Assembly (NCBI GenBank): GCA_965364735.1
Contig: CBDTYW010000135.1
Location: forward strand, 1-9,945
Length of the DNA stretch: 9,945 bases
Source: CBDTYW01 sp965364735
Lineage (GTDB): Bacteria > Actinomycetota > Nitriliruptoria > Nitriliruptorales > Nitriliruptoraceae
Direction: 5' to 3'
Both the position numbers and the translations under genes were made by a program. Positions 1 to 6,081 of this stretch are shown here, in pieces (position 1 is the stretch's first letter; each line of letters starts with the position of its first letter). A model generated the notes under the pieces. That model was not told where the DNA came from, did no database searches, and saw only the letters and a program-made list of their open reading frames with translations.

Positions 1-1
1 C

Positions 2-94
2 CCGAGGCCGCTCCCGGCGACCGGTGGCGGCGCCGCCCTGCTCGGCCTCGGCGCCATCGCGACGGGCCTGCTGTCCATCCGCCGGCGCCGTTGA
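2..94 (+). CDS. C-terminal end of a sortase-anchored (LPXTG) surface protein, partial
   Basis: Only the last 30 codons and the stop (TGA, 92-94) are in the window. They read as a textbook cell-wall sorting signal. LPATG lies at 11-25, followed by a glycine/alanine/leucine-rich hydrophobic stretch of about 17 residues and a tail of four arginines just before the stop. In this class, sortase cuts between Thr and Gly and links the protein to the cell wall or to a pilin. The function of the missing ectodomain cannot be told from here. The next gene starts inside the stop codon (TGATG overlap), so the two are translationally coupled, which places a wall-anchored protein in the same operon as an Mce-associated protein and an MceG-like ATPase. 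The tail could belong to a surface protein or to an unusual Mce component. The motif call is firm; any role beyond anchoring is unknown. Confidence 0.8.
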   Translation, partial: PRPLPATGGGAALLGLGAIATGLLSIRRRR

Positions 95-672
95 TGAACG
101 ACACGAGCGTGCTCGAGACCACGACGACCGCGCGCGCCCGCCCCAGCGTCCTGCCGTGGGTGCTCCTGGTCATCGCGGTCGCCTTCGCAGGCGTCACGAC
201 GGCCGCGTGGCAGAGAGCGGAGGGTGAACGCTCGGAGCTGGCAGCCGTCCAGTCTGACCGCGACCAGGTCGTGCTGCGTGCTCAGGCGTTCCTCGTCGAG
301 CTCGTCAACTGGGAGGGCCGGACGCTCGACCAGACGATCTCGACGCTCGAGAGCATGGGCACCGACAACCTGCGCGAGTCGGCGGCCAGCGTGCTCGGGC
401 TCAACATCGACCAGCAGCTGCGCGACCTCAACGTGCGCAGCGTCGGGCAGATCCAGGACGTCTTCATCCAGCAGCTCGAGAACGGGCGCGCCGGCGTCTT
501 CGCGATCGTGCGCCAGGAGGTGGAGAGCGACGCGCTGGAGCAGCCGACAGTCGCCTTCAACTACTTCGACATGCGGGTGATCCGCCTCGACGGCGAGTGG
601 CTGATCGACGAGGTCGTGCTGATCGACCCCTCGCTCGGTCCCCCGCCGCTCCTGACGCAGGACCCGAGCTGA
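94..672 (+). CDS. Mce-associated (Mas-like) single-pass membrane protein
   Basis: The protein has 192 residues: a short polar N-terminus, one transmembrane segment (about residues 19-39, starting VLPWVLLVIAVAF), a charged stretch that may be helical, and an extracytoplasmic domain (about 60-180). The helical part followed by beta-like strands (FAIVRQEV, FNYFDMRVIRL, GEWLIDEVVLI) fits the NTF2-like fold of Mce-associated proteins, which accompany Mce lipid importers in actinobacteria and are thought to help assemble the transporter. I chose ATG 94 rather than TTG 91 because the ATG overlaps the preceding stop as TGATG, a standard coupling signal. The downstream stress-protein gene starts 34 nt after the stop. 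The fold call is by pattern and not by alignment, and the MceG-type ATPase two genes on supports it. It could also be an unrelated NTF2-like membrane protein. Confidence 0.6.
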   Translation: MNDTSVLETTTTARARPSVLPWVLLVIAVAFAGVTTAAWQRAEGERSELAAVQSDRDQVVLRAQAFLVELVNWEGRTLDQTISTLESMGTDNLRESAASVLGLNIDQQLRDLNVRSVGQIQDVFIQQLENGRAGVFAIVRQEVESDALEQPTVAFNYFDMRVIRLDGEWLIDEVVLIDPSLGPPPLLTQDPS

Positions 673-697
673 CGGCCCCGGCCGAGACGACGACAAC

Positions 698-706
698 GAG
701 GTGATC
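698..706 (+). promoter_or_regulatory. Strong ribosome binding site that fixes the stress-protein start
   Basis: GAGGTGATC at 698-706 is a nine-base match to the complement of the usual 16S rRNA 3' end and abuts ATG 707, leaving five bases between GAGG and the ATG. The in-frame GTG at 701 lies inside this site, so ATG 707 is the better start. Confidence 0.7.
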
Positions 707-1555
707 ATGGCGCAGACCACGAACGACGCGGTGTACTCGCGCGTGCTGGTCGGCACGGACGGCAGCCCGACGGCGACGAACGCCGTCAGCGCGGCCGGGC
801 TCATCGCCCGCGAGCTCGGCGCCACGCTGACCATCGCAACCGCGTGGTATCACGTCGAGCCGGACCCCGAACCGCTCGCCGTCCAGGTCAAGAGCGGCCG
901 GACGAACGCGGGCGCGTCCGCCCAGAGCTGGGCGAGCCACGTCGTCTCCGAGGCCGCGGCGAAGGTCCGCGCAGCCGGTGTCGAGGACATCCGGGTGGCG
1001 ACGCCGGTCGGCAACCCGGCCGACGCCCTCGTGACCATCGCCGCGGACTTCCCGAACACGCTCACGGTCGTCGGCACCGTGGGCCTCGACTCCACGACCG
1101 ACCGGCTCGTCGGCAACGTCCCCCACAGCCTCACGCATCACTGCCCCGGCGACCTGTTCCTCCTGCGGTCCGACCGCGGCGAGCGGAACGGCTGGCCCCG
1201 GATCGCGCTGGCGACCGACGGCTCCCCCACTGCTGCGCGCGCCGTCCGCCGGGGCCTGGAGCTCGCCCGTGCCCTGGGCGCGACGCCCGTGCTGCTCACG
1301 GTCGCCCGCGACGAGGACAACGGCCAGGCCGTCATCGACCGCGTCCGCACGTCCCTCGCGCTCGGCGACATCGAGGCGCACGTCGTGGTCTCCAGGGACG
1401 CGTCCGCCGGTCTCGTGACCGCCGGCGACGACTTCGATCTGCTCGTCGTCGGCAACAAGGGCATGAGCGGGCCGTCTCGCCTGCTCGGCTCCGTGTCCAA
1501 CCGCGTGACACACGCAGTCCCCACTGACATCCTGCTCGTCAACACCACGAGGTGA
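707..1555 (+). CDS. Universal stress protein, tandem UspA domains
   Basis: The protein has 282 residues with two UspA repeats (about 11-154 and 164-280). Each opens with a strand and a D-G-S turn (VLVGTDGS at 13-20; IALATDGS at 166-173). Each ends with the nucleotide-binding loop. In domain 1 this is G123-x2-G126-x9-G136 followed by Asn137, where Ser/Thr is usual. In domain 2 it is G249-x2-G252-x8-G261-Ser262, one residue shorter than the classical x9 spacing. ATP-binding Usp proteins of this type are cytoplasmic and act in persistence, hypoxia or energy stress, but partners differ. The ribosome binding site supports the 707 start. The gene lies 34 nt after the Mas-like gene and 4 nt before the MceG-like gene, so it is probably in the same operon. 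A link between ATP sensing and the lipid importer is inference. The family call is firm. Confidence 0.9.
   Translation: MAQTTNDAVYSRVLVGTDGSPTATNAVSAAGLIARELGATLTIATAWYHVEPDPEPLAVQVKSGRTNAGASAQSWASHVVSEAAAKVRAAGVEDIRVATPVGNPADALVTIAADFPNTLTVVGTVGLDSTTDRLVGNVPHSLTHHCPGDLFLLRSDRGERNGWPRIALATDGSPTAARAVRRGLELARALGATPVLLTVARDEDNGQAVIDRVRTSLALGDIEAHVVVSRDASAGLVTAGDDFDLLVVGNKGMSGPSRLLGSVSNRVTHAVPTDILLVNTTR
1549..1555 (+). promoter_or_regulatory. Ribosome binding site of the MceG-like gene, overlapping the usp stop
   Basis: GAGGTGA at 1549-1555 is a strong Shine-Dalgarno sequence whose last three bases are the stop codon of the stress-protein gene. ATG 1560 follows four bases later. A ribosome finishing usp therefore sits on the initiation site of the next gene, which supports translational coupling. 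Confidence 0.65.
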
Positions 1556-1559
1556 CACC

Positions 1560-2474
1560 ATGCCAGTTGGCTACGTCCAGAACTTCGAGCCGGTCGGTGC
1601 CGGCATCGGCTTCGGGGGCAACCACCTCCACGCCCCGCCGGCCGGGTACGACAAGTTCACCGACCCCGTCTACCCGGGCAACACGCCGATCCACGACCCC
1701 GCCATCTCGGTGCGCGGGCTGACGAAGTCGTTCGGCAAGAACACGGTGCTCGAGGACATCTCGATCGACTTCCCGCGTGGGAAGATCACGACGGTGATCG
1801 GGCCGTCCGGCACGGGCAAGTCGGTGTTCCTGCGCAACCTGATCGGTCTCCTGACGCCCGACCGTGGCGACATCATGATCGGCAACCAGAACATCCCGAA
1901 GCTCAAGCGCAAGGACCTGCTGGAGATCCGCAAGGGCTTCGGCGTGCTGTTCCAGGACGGGGCGCTGTTCGGCTCGATGTCGATCTACGACAACACCGCG
2001 TTCCCGCTTCGCGAGCACACGAACAAGACGGAGAAGGAGATCCGTGGGATCGTCATGGAGAAGCTCGAGCTCGTCGGGCTCGAGGGCGCGACCGACAAGC
2101 TCCCCGACGAGATCTCGGGCGGGATGCGCAAGCGTGCGGGCCTCGCCCGCGCGCTGGTCATGTCCCCCGAGATCCTGCTCTTCGACGAGCCGGACTCCGG
2201 CCTCGACCCCGTCCGCACGGCATACCTGAACGACCTCGCGCGCGACATCGTCCGCGAGCTCGGCTCGACGATCATCATCGTGACCCACCACATCCCGTCC
2301 GCCCAGCAGGTCGCGGACTACGTCGGGATGCTCTTCCGCCGCAACCTCGTGGCGTTCGGCACCGTCGACGACATGTTCAACTCGTGGTACGCGCCGTGCC
2401 AGCAGTTCCTCCACGGCATCACCGAGGGTCCCATCGGGATGTCCGAGGAGCGCGACCGCCCGGACCTGCTGTGA
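1560..2474 (+). CDS. mceG: MceG/Mkl (MlaF-type) ABC transporter ATP-binding protein
   Basis: This 304-residue ATPase would power an Mce-type lipid/sterol importer through YrbE permeases. All ATPase motifs are intact: Walker A GPSGTGKS (81-88), Q-loop Gln132, signature SGGMR (186-190), Walker B ILLFDEP (205-211), SGLDP D-loop (213-217) and the H-loop His243. The SGGM form of the signature and the C-terminal GPIGMSEE stretch (290-297) are typical of the MceG/Mkl/MlaF branch. MceG is known to serve several Mce systems in mycobacteria. An N-terminal extension of about 45 residues, rich in Gly, Pro, His and Tyr, precedes the ATPase domain; its role is unknown. No permease or Mce gene is in the window; they may lie to the left, or this may be an unlinked shared ATPase. 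The start is well supported by the ribosome binding site at 1549-1555. Confidence 0.85.
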   Translation: MPVGYVQNFEPVGAGIGFGGNHLHAPPAGYDKFTDPVYPGNTPIHDPAISVRGLTKSFGKNTVLEDISIDFPRGKITTVIGPSGTGKSVFLRNLIGLLTPDRGDIMIGNQNIPKLKRKDLLEIRKGFGVLFQDGALFGSMSIYDNTAFPLREHTNKTEKEIRGIVMEKLELVGLEGATDKLPDEISGGMRKRAGLARALVMSPEILLFDEPDSGLDPVRTAYLNDLARDIVRELGSTIIIVTHHIPSAQQVADYVGMLFRRNLVAFGTVDDMFNSWYAPCQQFLHGITEGPIGMSEERDRPDLL

Positions 2475-2540
2475 CCCAGCGTCAGCAGTCAACCTCAGTC
2501 TGACAGGGGCAAGGCTCGACGTCGGGGTGACCCGCGCGGC

Positions 2541-2546
2541 TACAGT
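2541..2546 (+). promoter_or_regulatory. Possible -10 box of the clpP-like gene
   Basis: TACAGT fits the actinobacterial TAnnnT -10 pattern. It lies 36 bases before GTG 2583 in the 108-base gap after the MceG-like gene. No convincing -35 is found at 16-19 bases; the TTGACA-like CTGACA at 2500-2505 is too far away. Nothing else is evident in this gap. Confidence 0.3.
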
Positions 2547-2582
2547 CCCCTGCCCCCGCACCATCTTCTCCCCGGAGCAAAC

Positions 2583-3155
2583 GTGGACATCGAGCAGCTC
2601 GCCAGCGGCTCCCAGAAGGCCTTCAACAAGCTCTTCGAGCAGCGGACGCTGTTCCTCAAGGGCCCGCTGGAGGACGACAACGCCCACATGCTCGTCGCGC
2701 AGATGCTCGCGCTCGCCGGCCAGTCCGACGACGACATCACGCTCGTCATCAACTCCCCCGGCGGCATCATCACGGGCATGTTCGCCATCTACGACACGAT
2801 GCACACCATCGACGCCAAGGTGAACACCAAGTGCATCGGCCTCGCCGCCTCGGCCGGCGCCTTCCTGCTGTCGCAGGGCACCGGTACGCGCTCGGCCACC
2901 GAGAACGCTCGCATCATGATCCACCAGCCGCTCGGCGGGGTCCGCGGCACCGCCAAGGACATCGAGATCCAGGCGAAGAACATGGTCTGGATGCGCGTGC
3001 GCATCAACGAGCTCATCGCCAACCGCGCCGGCAAGACCACCGACGAGGTGGCCTTCGACACGGACCGCGACTACTGGATGACCGCCGCTGAGGCCAAGGA
3101 GTACGGATCCAAGGGACTCATCGACGAGGCCATCCCGGCCAAGCACGTCTTCTGA
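2583..3155 (+). CDS. clpP: ClpP-family serine peptidase subunit, stand-alone
   Basis: The 190-residue protein is collinear with ClpP. The catalytic triad is intact: Ser90 in GLAASAGAFLL, His114 in IMIHQPLGG and Asp163 in RDYWM, with Arg162 before the Asp as in the oligomer-sensing pair of known ClpPs. The INSPGG strand (56-61) and the handle helix after His114 (about 123-149) are present. ClpP forms barrel-shaped tetradecamers that degrade proteins fed in by ClpX or ClpC. There is no obvious propeptide, and the N-terminus is a few residues shorter than in E. coli mature ClpP. The GTG start is supported by GGAG at 2574-2577, five bases upstream. Actinobacteria usually carry clpP1-clpP2 in tandem next to clpX; here neither a partner nor an ATPase is adjacent, so this is probably an extra paralogue. 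A strong hairpin follows the stop. Confidence 0.92.
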   Translation: MDIEQLASGSQKAFNKLFEQRTLFLKGPLEDDNAHMLVAQMLALAGQSDDDITLVINSPGGIITGMFAIYDTMHTIDAKVNTKCIGLAASAGAFLLSQGTGTRSATENARIMIHQPLGGVRGTAKDIEIQAKNMVWMRVRINELIANRAGKTTDEVAFDTDRDYWMTAAEAKEYGSKGLIDEAIPAKHVF

Positions 3156-3171
3156 CTCTCAGCTCCACGTC

Positions 3172-3197
3172 CGGCCGCCCCGTCCTCGGGGCGGCCG
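3172..3197 (+). terminator. Hairpin terminator after clpP
   Basis: CGGCCGCCCCG (3172-3182) and CGGGGCGGCCG (3187-3197) are perfect complements: an 11-bp GC stem with a TCCT tetraloop, beginning 17 bases after the ClpP stop. There is no T-run, which is common for actinobacterial terminators. It separates clpP from the oxygenase operon. Confidence 0.7.
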
Positions 3198-3227
3198 TCG
3201 TCGTCCCCGGCCACGAAGCCCCACTTC

Positions 3228-3246
3228 CTGACTGACGGTCAGTTAG
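3228..3246 (+). promoter_or_regulatory. TetR-type operator palindrome upstream of the oxygenase
   Basis: CTGACTGAC (3228-3236), a central G (3237) and GTCAGTTAG (3238-3246) form a 19-bp inverted repeat with eight of nine arm positions matched. The size, symmetry and position over the presumed promoter fit a TetR-family repressor site. The same arms do not occur at the TetR gene in this window, so the repressor is probably encoded elsewhere. Confidence 0.65.
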
Positions 3247-3249
3247 TGT
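3244..3249 (+). promoter_or_regulatory. Possible -10 box for a leaderless oxygenase transcript
   Basis: TAGTGT fits TAnnnT and is followed by seven bases and then ATG 3257, the spacing expected if transcription starts at the A of the start codon. No Shine-Dalgarno sequence is seen before this ATG, which agrees with a leaderless message. The box overlaps the right arm of the palindrome, so a bound repressor would block it. No good -35 is visible. Confidence 0.4.
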
Positions 3250-3256
3250 GAGCGTC

Positions 3257-4741
3257 ATGGACATCACCCACCGCAACCGTGTTCCCGCCACGCTCTCACC
3301 GAGCGAGCACCCCTATCTGCGCGGTCCGTGGACGCCGCAGCACGAGGAGATCGACGCGACCGACCTCGAGGTCATCGGAGAGATCCCGACCGACCTCGAC
3401 GGCATCTACGTCCGCAACACCGAGAACCCGGTGCACGACGCCATCGGCACCTACCACCCGTTCGACGGCGACGGCATGGTCCACACCATGTCGTTCCGCG
3501 ACGGCACGGCCACCTACCGCAACCGGTTCGTCCGGACGCAGGGCTTCCTCGAGGAGGCCATCGCCGGCCGCTCGCTCTGGACCGGGATCACGGGCAACCC
3601 GGCGAAGTCCGACCGCGAGGGATGGGGTGCGCGCGGTCGGATGAAGGACGGAGCCTCCACGGACGTCGTCGTCCACTGCGGCGAGATCCTGGCGACGCAC
3701 TACATGTGCGGCGAGGGCCACCGGCTCGATCCGGACACGCTCGAGACCCTCGGCACCGCGACCTGGGCTCCCCCGTCCGGCGTGTCGGCCCACCCGAAGG
3801 TCGATCTCGCCACGGGCGAGCTGATGTTCTTCAACTACGGCAAGGAGCCGCCGTACATGGAATACGGCGTCGTCGGCCGCGACGGGAAGCTGAAGCACCT
3901 GATCCCGGTCGAGCTCCCGGGAGCCCGGCTCCCCCACGACATGGCCTTCACCGAGCACTTCTCCATCCTCATCGACCTGCCCTTCTTCTGGCGTGCCGAC
4001 CTCCTCGCCGCCGGCTTCCACGTGCCCGCGTTCCACGAGGACGTCCCGACCCGGTTCGCGATCGTGCCGCGGCACGGCTCGCCGAACGAGATCCGCTGGT
4101 TCGAGGCAGCCCCGACGTATGTCCTGCACTGGATGAACGCCTGGGAGGAGGGCGACGAGATCGTGCTCGACGGCTACTTCCAGGAGAACCCCGACCCTGA
4201 CCCCCTCGACCTGCCCGGCATCGACCCGAAGCTCGGCAAGCTCATGGCGACGATCGACGAGCACTCGTTCCGCCCGAAGCTGCACCGCTGGCGGTTCAAC
4301 CTGCGCACCGGCAAGACCACGGAGGAGCGGCTCGACGACCGGATCCTCGAGTTCGGCTCGTTCAACCAGCGTCTCGCCGGGAAGCGCTCCCGCTACCTCT
4401 ACTCGACGACCACCGAGCCGGGCTGGTTCCTGTTCAACGGGATCGTCAAGCACGACCTCGAGACCGGTGACTCGACGTCGCTGTACTTCGGCGACGGCCG
4501 CTACGGCAGCGAGGCGCCCATGGCACCGCGGTTGGGCGCAACGAGCGAGGACGACGGCTACCTCGTCTCCTTCATCACCGACGTGAACGTCGGTCGCTCC
4601 GAGTGCGTCGTCATCGACGCCCGCGACGTCGCTGCGGGGCCCGTCTGCCGGATCCTCCTGCCCCACCAGATCTCCAGCGGTACACATGCCACCTGGGCCG
4701 CGCACGACGAGATCGCGGCAGGGCGAGGAGCACGGCGATGA
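3257..4741 (+). CDS. Carotenoid/stilbene cleavage oxygenase (RPE65/CCO family)
   Basis: The 494-residue protein is full length for this family of seven-bladed propeller, non-haem Fe(II) dioxygenases that split a C=C bond into two carbonyl products. The four iron-binding histidines are visible in their usual contexts: His179 (SAHPKVD), His227 (LPHDMAFTEHF), His291 (HWMNAWEEGD) and His477 (GTHATW). The family landmarks FDGDGMVH (69-76) and YRNRFVRT (87-94) are also present. The family includes apocarotenoid oxygenases and lignostilbene dioxygenases; I cannot tell the substrate from sequence. ATG 3257 was preferred to GTG 3248 because a TAnnnT box overlaps the GTG and would place the transcript start at the ATG. 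The stop overlaps the start of the thiolase gene (ATGA), so the two are co-translated. No signal peptide is seen; it is probably cytoplasmic. The start choice is moderately sure, the family very sure. Confidence 0.93.
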   Translation: MDITHRNRVPATLSPSEHPYLRGPWTPQHEEIDATDLEVIGEIPTDLDGIYVRNTENPVHDAIGTYHPFDGDGMVHTMSFRDGTATYRNRFVRTQGFLEEAIAGRSLWTGITGNPAKSDREGWGARGRMKDGASTDVVVHCGEILATHYMCGEGHRLDPDTLETLGTATWAPPSGVSAHPKVDLATGELMFFNYGKEPPYMEYGVVGRDGKLKHLIPVELPGARLPHDMAFTEHFSILIDLPFFWRADLLAAGFHVPAFHEDVPTRFAIVPRHGSPNEIRWFEAAPTYVLHWMNAWEEGDEIVLDGYFQENPDPDPLDLPGIDPKLGKLMATIDEHSFRPKLHRWRFNLRTGKTTEERLDDRILEFGSFNQRLAGKRSRYLYSTTTEPGWFLFNGIVKHDLETGDSTSLYFGDGRYGSEAPMAPRLGATSEDDGYLVSFITDVNVGRSECVVIDARDVAAGPVCRILLPHQISSGTHATWAAHDEIAAGRGARR

Positions 4742-5970
4742 GCGACCCCGTCTACGTCCTCGGCGGAGCGCAGACCGACTTCGCCGTGAGCTGGACGCGC
4801 GAGGGGCTCGGCATCGACGCGCTCTTCGCGGCGTCCGTCGACGGCGCGCTCGCGGCCGCCGACGTCGAGCCGTCGGACATCGAGGTCGGCCACGTCGGCA
4901 ACTTCGTCGCGGAGCTGTTCACCGGTCAGGGGATGCTCGGCGGGTTCCACGGCCACGTCCACCCGGACTTCGCCGGAATGCCCGCTTCACGCCACGAGGG
5001 CGCCTGTGCGTCCGGCTCGCTGGCGATCCTCGCGGCCATGGCCGATCTCGAGAGCGGCCGCTACGGCACGGCGGTCGTGACGGGCATCGAGCTGATGCGC
5101 AACGTCGACGGAACCACGGCGTCGGACCACCTCGCCGCGGCCGTGTACGTCGGCCAGGAGGCGCTCGGCCGGACCTACGTCTGGCCCGCGATGTTCTCGG
5201 ACCTCGCCGACGAGTACGACCGTCGCTACGGGCTCGATCACGCGCACCTCATGGCGATCGCGGAGAACAACTTCGCCAACGCCCGTCGCAACCCGAACGC
5301 GCAGACCCGTAGCTGGCGGTTCGGGCCGGAGAGCTTCACCGCCGATGACCACGCCAACCCGGTCATCGACGGGTGGATGCGCCGTCAGGACTGCAGCCAG
5401 ATCTCCGACGGCGCCGCCACCGTCATCCTCGCGTCCGCCACACGGGCAGCCGAGTACGCCACCGCCCGCGGGCTGAGCCTCGACGCGATCCCGCGCATCC
5501 AGGGCTGGGGCCACACGACCGCTCCGATGCGGATGTCGACCAAGCTCGAGGACTCCGCCGACGCCGAGTACGTCTTCCCGTGGGTCCGAAGGGCAATCAC
5601 CGACGCCTACGCCCGCGCAGGGATCTCCGGCCCCGACGACCTCGACGCGATCGAGACCCACGACTGCTTCACGATCAACGAGTACATGGCGATCGAGCAC
5701 TTCGGCATCACCGCACCGGGCGAGGCGTGGAAGGCCATCGAGCAGGGCCGCATCGCCATGGACGGCGACATCCCCGTGAACCCCTCGGGTGGGCTGATCG
5801 GGCTGGGGCACCCCGTCGGGGCGACCGGCGTGCGGATGCTGCTCGACGCGTCCAAGCAGGTGGCGGGTACCGCCGGCGACTCCCAGGTCGACGGCGCACG
5901 ACGGGTCGCGACCTACAACGTCGGCGGCTCCGCGACGACCAACTGCTCGTTCGTGGTCGGCGTCGGCTGA
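4738..5970 (+). CDS. SCP2/SCPx-type thiolase (acetyl-CoA acyltransferase family)
   Basis: The 410-residue thiolase-fold enzyme is expected to cleave beta-ketoacyl-CoA or form the reverse bond. The nucleophile is Cys90 in HEGACASGS. The HDCF motif (308-311), typical of SCP2-type thiolases, and GLGHPVGATG with His358 supply the other active-site groups. CSQISDGAA (219-227) is the usual internal landmark. The C-terminal GGSATTN replaces the CxG of classical degradative thiolases, as is normal in the SCP2 branch. ATG 4738 overlaps the oxygenase stop and has GAGGAG at 4725-4730, seven bases upstream; longer in-frame readings have no such support. Co-translation with the oxygenase suggests that a cleavage product, or a substrate side chain, is handled as a CoA thioester. 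SCP2-type thiolases also serve sterol side-chain degradation, and some family members are non-decarboxylating acyltransferases, so the exact reaction is open. Confidence 0.9.
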   Translation: MSDPVYVLGGAQTDFAVSWTREGLGIDALFAASVDGALAAADVEPSDIEVGHVGNFVAELFTGQGMLGGFHGHVHPDFAGMPASRHEGACASGSLAILAAMADLESGRYGTAVVTGIELMRNVDGTTASDHLAAAVYVGQEALGRTYVWPAMFSDLADEYDRRYGLDHAHLMAIAENNFANARRNPNAQTRSWRFGPESFTADDHANPVIDGWMRRQDCSQISDGAATVILASATRAAEYATARGLSLDAIPRIQGWGHTTAPMRMSTKLEDSADAEYVFPWVRRAITDAYARAGISGPDDLDAIETHDCFTINEYMAIEHFGITAPGEAWKAIEQGRIAMDGDIPVNPSGGLIGLGHPVGATGVRMLLDASKQVAGTAGDSQVDGARRVATYNVGGSATTNCSFVVGVG

Positions 5971-5983
5971 GGCGGAACGCCGA
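5957..5983 (+). terminator. Weak hairpin at the end of the thiolase gene
   Basis: TCGGCGT (5957-5963) and ACGCCGA (5977-5983) can form a 7-bp stem with a 13-base loop that contains the thiolase stop codon. A smaller GGCG/CGCC hairpin competes with it. There is no T-run. It is the only terminator candidate between the thiolase and the EamA gene. Confidence 0.25.
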
Positions 5984-6081
5984 AGTCCGATGCCCGCCAG
6001 CATCCGCGTCCACCGTGGGCAAGAATGGCGGACATCCCGACCGCGTCCGCCTGCACGCTGTCGCGGACGAAAGACCGATCC

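Noticed and set aside
24..227. Open frame starting at 24 on the + strand
   Set aside because: It overlaps the LPXTG tail and the Mas-like gene in another frame, and its translation is Arg/Pro-rich low complexity typical of out-of-frame GC-rich DNA.
2481..2504. GTCAG/CTGAC hairpin after the MceG-like gene
   Set aside because: Only five base pairs with a 14-base loop and no T-run; likely chance.
557..3146. Two long minus-strand open frames (557-1561 and 1539-3146)
   Set aside because: Both lie antisense to the Usp, MceG-like and ClpP genes, whose products are recognisable. The antisense translations are Arg/Asp/Val/Gly-rich with no family motif and reflect GC codon bias.
4603..4737. Upstream extension of the thiolase by 45 residues
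   Set aside because: The extension is Arg-rich and overlaps the oxygenase coding region. ATG 4738 has a good ribosome binding site and an ATGA coupling.
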